DNA of 64,000 bases from assembly GCA_963580455.1 (NCBI GenBank), contig OY756967.1, positions 1,448,501 to 1,512,500 of the forward strand, read 5' to 3'. Below the pieces are notes generated by a model. That model was not told the origin of the DNA, ran no database searches, and saw only the letters and a list, made by a program, of their open reading frames with translations. Shown here piece after piece: positions 62,451 through 64,000 of this stretch; the first letter of the stretch is position 1; each line of letters begins with the position of its first letter. The position numbers and the translations under genes were made by a program. The stretch comes from Euonymus europaeus (Eukaryota > Streptophyta > Magnoliopsida > Celastrales > Celastraceae).

Positions 62451-63488
62451 CACACTACTTTTCGAGCTCTACGATCCTGGACTTTCGGATTTTGATTTCA
62501 GAACTCGTGGCTAGTAGGTCTCGTACCACCTTGTTAGCCGCGAAAAGTGGTTTCTTTACGTAAACGGTTTTATGAATATCCGTTGACTCCGAGTTCTGAA
62601 TTCGGTGATTTTTAGCTTGATTTCACACTACATTTCGAGCTCTACAATCCTGGGTTTTCGGATTTCGATTTCAGAACTCGTGGCTAGTAGGTCTCGTTTC
62701 ACCTAGTTAGCCACGAAATGTGGTTTCTTTACGTAAACGGTTTTATGAATATCCGTTGACTCCGAGTTCTGAATTCGGTGATTTTTAGCTTGATTTCACA
62801 CTACTTTTCGAGCTCTACAATCCTGGCGTTTCGGATTTTGATTTCAGAACTCATGGCTAGTTGGTCTCATTTCACCTAGTTAGCCGCGAAAAGTGGTTTC
62901 TTTACGTAAACGGTTTTATGAATATTCGTTGACTCCGAGTTCTGAATTCGGTGATTTTTAGCTTGATTTCACACTAATTTTCGAGCTCTACGATCCTAGC
63001 ATTTCGGATTTTGATTTCAGAACTCGTGGCTAGTTAGTCTCGTTTCACCTTGTTAGCCGCGAAATGTGGTTTCTTTACGTAAACGGTTTTATGAATATCC
63101 GTTGACTCCTAGTTCTGAATTCGACGATTTTTAGCTTGATTTCACACTACTTTTCGAGCTCTACGATCCTGGCATTTCGGATTTTGATTTCAGAACTCGT
63201 GGCTAGTTGGTATCGTTTCACCTAGTTAGCCGCAAAATGTGGTTTCTTTACGTAAACGGTTTTATGAATATCCGTTGACTCCGAGTTCTGAATTCGGTGA
63301 TTTTTAGCTTGATTTCACACTACTTTTCGAGCTCTACGTTCCTGGCGTTTCCGATATTGATTTCAGAACTCGTGGCTAGTTGGTCTCGTTTCACCTAGTT
63401 AGCCGCGAAATGTGGTTTCTTTACGTAAACGGTTTTAGGAATATCCGTTGACTCCGAGTTCTGAATTCGGTGATTTTTAGCTTGATTA
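62451..63488 (+). repeat. Core cassette, complete
   Basis: ACATTTCG at 62,624, ACTCATGG at 62,797, CACCTTG at 62,970 and ACGTTCC at 63,336. The preceding monomers match those before 58,819. Confidence 0.8.
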
Positions 63489-63834
63489 CACACTACTTTT
63501 CGAGCTCTACGATCCTGGCCATTCGGATTTTGATTTCAGAACTCGTGGCTAGTTGGTCTCGTTTCACCTAGTTAGCCGCGAAATGTGGTTTCTTTACGTA
63601 AACGGTTTTATGATTATCCGTTGACTCCGAGTTCTGAATTCGGTGATTTTTAGCTTGATTTCACACTAATTTTCGAGCTCTACGATCCTGGCATTTCGGA
63701 TTTTGATTTCAGAACTCGTGGCTAGTAGGTCTCGTTGCACCTCGTTAGCCGCGAAATGTGGTTTCTTTACGTAAACGGTTTTATGAATATCCGTTGACTC
63801 CGAGTTCTGATTTCGGTGATTTTTAGCTTGATTT

Positions 63835-64000
63835 CACACTAATTTTTGAGCTCTACGATCCTGGCATTTCGGATTTTGATTTTAGAACTCGTGGCTAGTA
63901 GGTCTCGTTGCACCTAGTTAGCCGCGAAATGTGGTTTCTTTACGTAAACGGTTTTATGAATATCCGTTGACTCCGAGTTCTGATTTCGGTGATTTTTAGC
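63835..64000 (+). repeat. Partial monomer at right window edge
   Basis: The 370th monomer, cut after 166 bp by the window end. It is of the TTTTTGAG/GATTTTAG/GTTGCACC/CTGATTTCGG type. The array evidently continues beyond the window on both sides. Confidence 0.9.

Larger units (their letters stand above)
57781..63900 (+). repeat. 21/22-monomer lag: 57,781-60,029 matches 61,413-63,834
   Basis: CGTTTTTATG, GGCCTTTCG, TTTTTGAG/GTTGCACC, CATACTAC, TTCTCCCAG/GTTTACTCC, GGAAAATG, GATAACACAC with GGACTTTCGG, and ACATTTCG monomers recur at 3,632 bp (21 x 173 minus 1). From there to ACGTTCC (59,531 and 63,336) the lag becomes 3,805 bp, because the ACTCATGG monomer present at 62,797 has no counterpart after 58,992. 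The missing base is the deletion near 60,535. Confidence 0.8.
1..64000 (+). repeat. 173-bp satellite DNA array spanning the entire window
   Basis: Tandem array of a 173-bp monomer, 369 full copies plus a 166-bp last copy beginning at 63,835. The first monomers start at 1, 174 and 347, and the same register holds to the end once five 1-bp indels are allowed for. All copies lie on the same strand; I saw no inversion. Landmarks in the monomer, counted from CACACTA as position 1: a GAGCTC site at 14-19, TTTCGGATTTTGATTTC near 33-49, AACTCGTGG at 52-60, the GCCGCGAAATG block near 87-97, the palindrome TTTACGTAAA at 105-114, and GAATTC at 148-153. Base composition of the consensus is 35 C and 38 G of 173. 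A monomer of this size in long homogeneous arrays is typical of centromeric or heterochromatic satellites; that role is inferred. The repeat family itself is not one I recognise. Confidence 0.98.

Noticed and set aside
1..64000. CRISPR-like array (regular repeats with variable parts)
   Set aside because: The repeated unit is the full 173 bp, with no separate unique spacers and no cas genes. Variation is by single-base changes, as in satellite DNA.
1..64000. Identity with a known named satellite such as the Arabidopsis 178-bp repeat, alpha satellite or another centromere family
   Set aside because: The length is similar, but the sequence does not resemble the ones I know, so no family or species is claimed. 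A search of repeat databases with the monomer would settle it.
1..64000. Promoter-like TATGAATAT or TTGACT motifs in every monomer
   Set aside because: They are part of the repeated unit, with no downstream gene. Resemblance to bacterial -35/-10 boxes is chance in T-rich DNA of a eukaryotic satellite.

Overview
The whole window is one uninterrupted, head-to-tail satellite DNA array. The monomer is 173 bp, always in the same orientation. There are 369 complete monomers (the register used here starts each one at CACACTA) plus a 166-bp piece at the right edge. I see no protein gene, RNA gene, transposon, CRISPR array or unique sequence anywhere in the 64 kb. The short open frames present are by-products of single-base changes that remove a stop from the repeat. 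The consensus monomer is about 42% G+C (73/173 by hand count).

Organism: this is nuclear DNA of a eukaryote, most likely a centromeric, pericentromeric or other heterochromatic block. The basis is a monomer of about one nucleosome plus linker, near-perfect length constancy, higher-order repeats and no genes. Thirteen CpG sites per monomer each have TpG or CpA variants somewhere in the array, which suggests a genome with cytosine methylation (inference). I do not recognise the monomer as any named satellite, so I name no species; plant or animal are both possible.

Layout: monomers fall into recognisable variants whose order repeats locally, but the higher-order period changes along the window. 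1-11,072: a roughly 21-monomer order with internal 7-mer and 5-mer duplications, and variants not seen later. 11,073-13,321: 8-mer. 13,841-18,857: 8- and 12-mer lags. 19,031-24,911: 14- and 11-mer lags. 24,739-30,967: 17-, 10-, 7- and 13-mer spacings. 30,968-35,690: a clean 10-mer (1,730 bp) in about 2.7 copies. 36,677-42,212: a 12/13-mer in about 2.5 copies. 44,510-46,610: a 7-mer built from 4+3. 46,536-53,170: a 15-mer (2,595 bp) in about 2.6 copies. 54,321-58,472: a 6-mer (1,038 bp) in about 4 copies. 57,781-63,900: a 21/22-mer lag with a 4-mer inside.

Two patterns link the blocks. First, a cassette of six variant monomers in fixed order recurs from 12,976 to 63,488 at irregular spacing: ten complete copies and five altered ones. 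It looks like an ancestral higher-order unit carried along and cut by later duplications. Second, every marker-to-marker distance I measured is a whole multiple of 173 bp, apart from exactly five 1-bp indels. The array therefore evolves by substitution and by gain or loss of whole monomers. Distances were measured by hand from shared variant bases; percentage identities were not computed.
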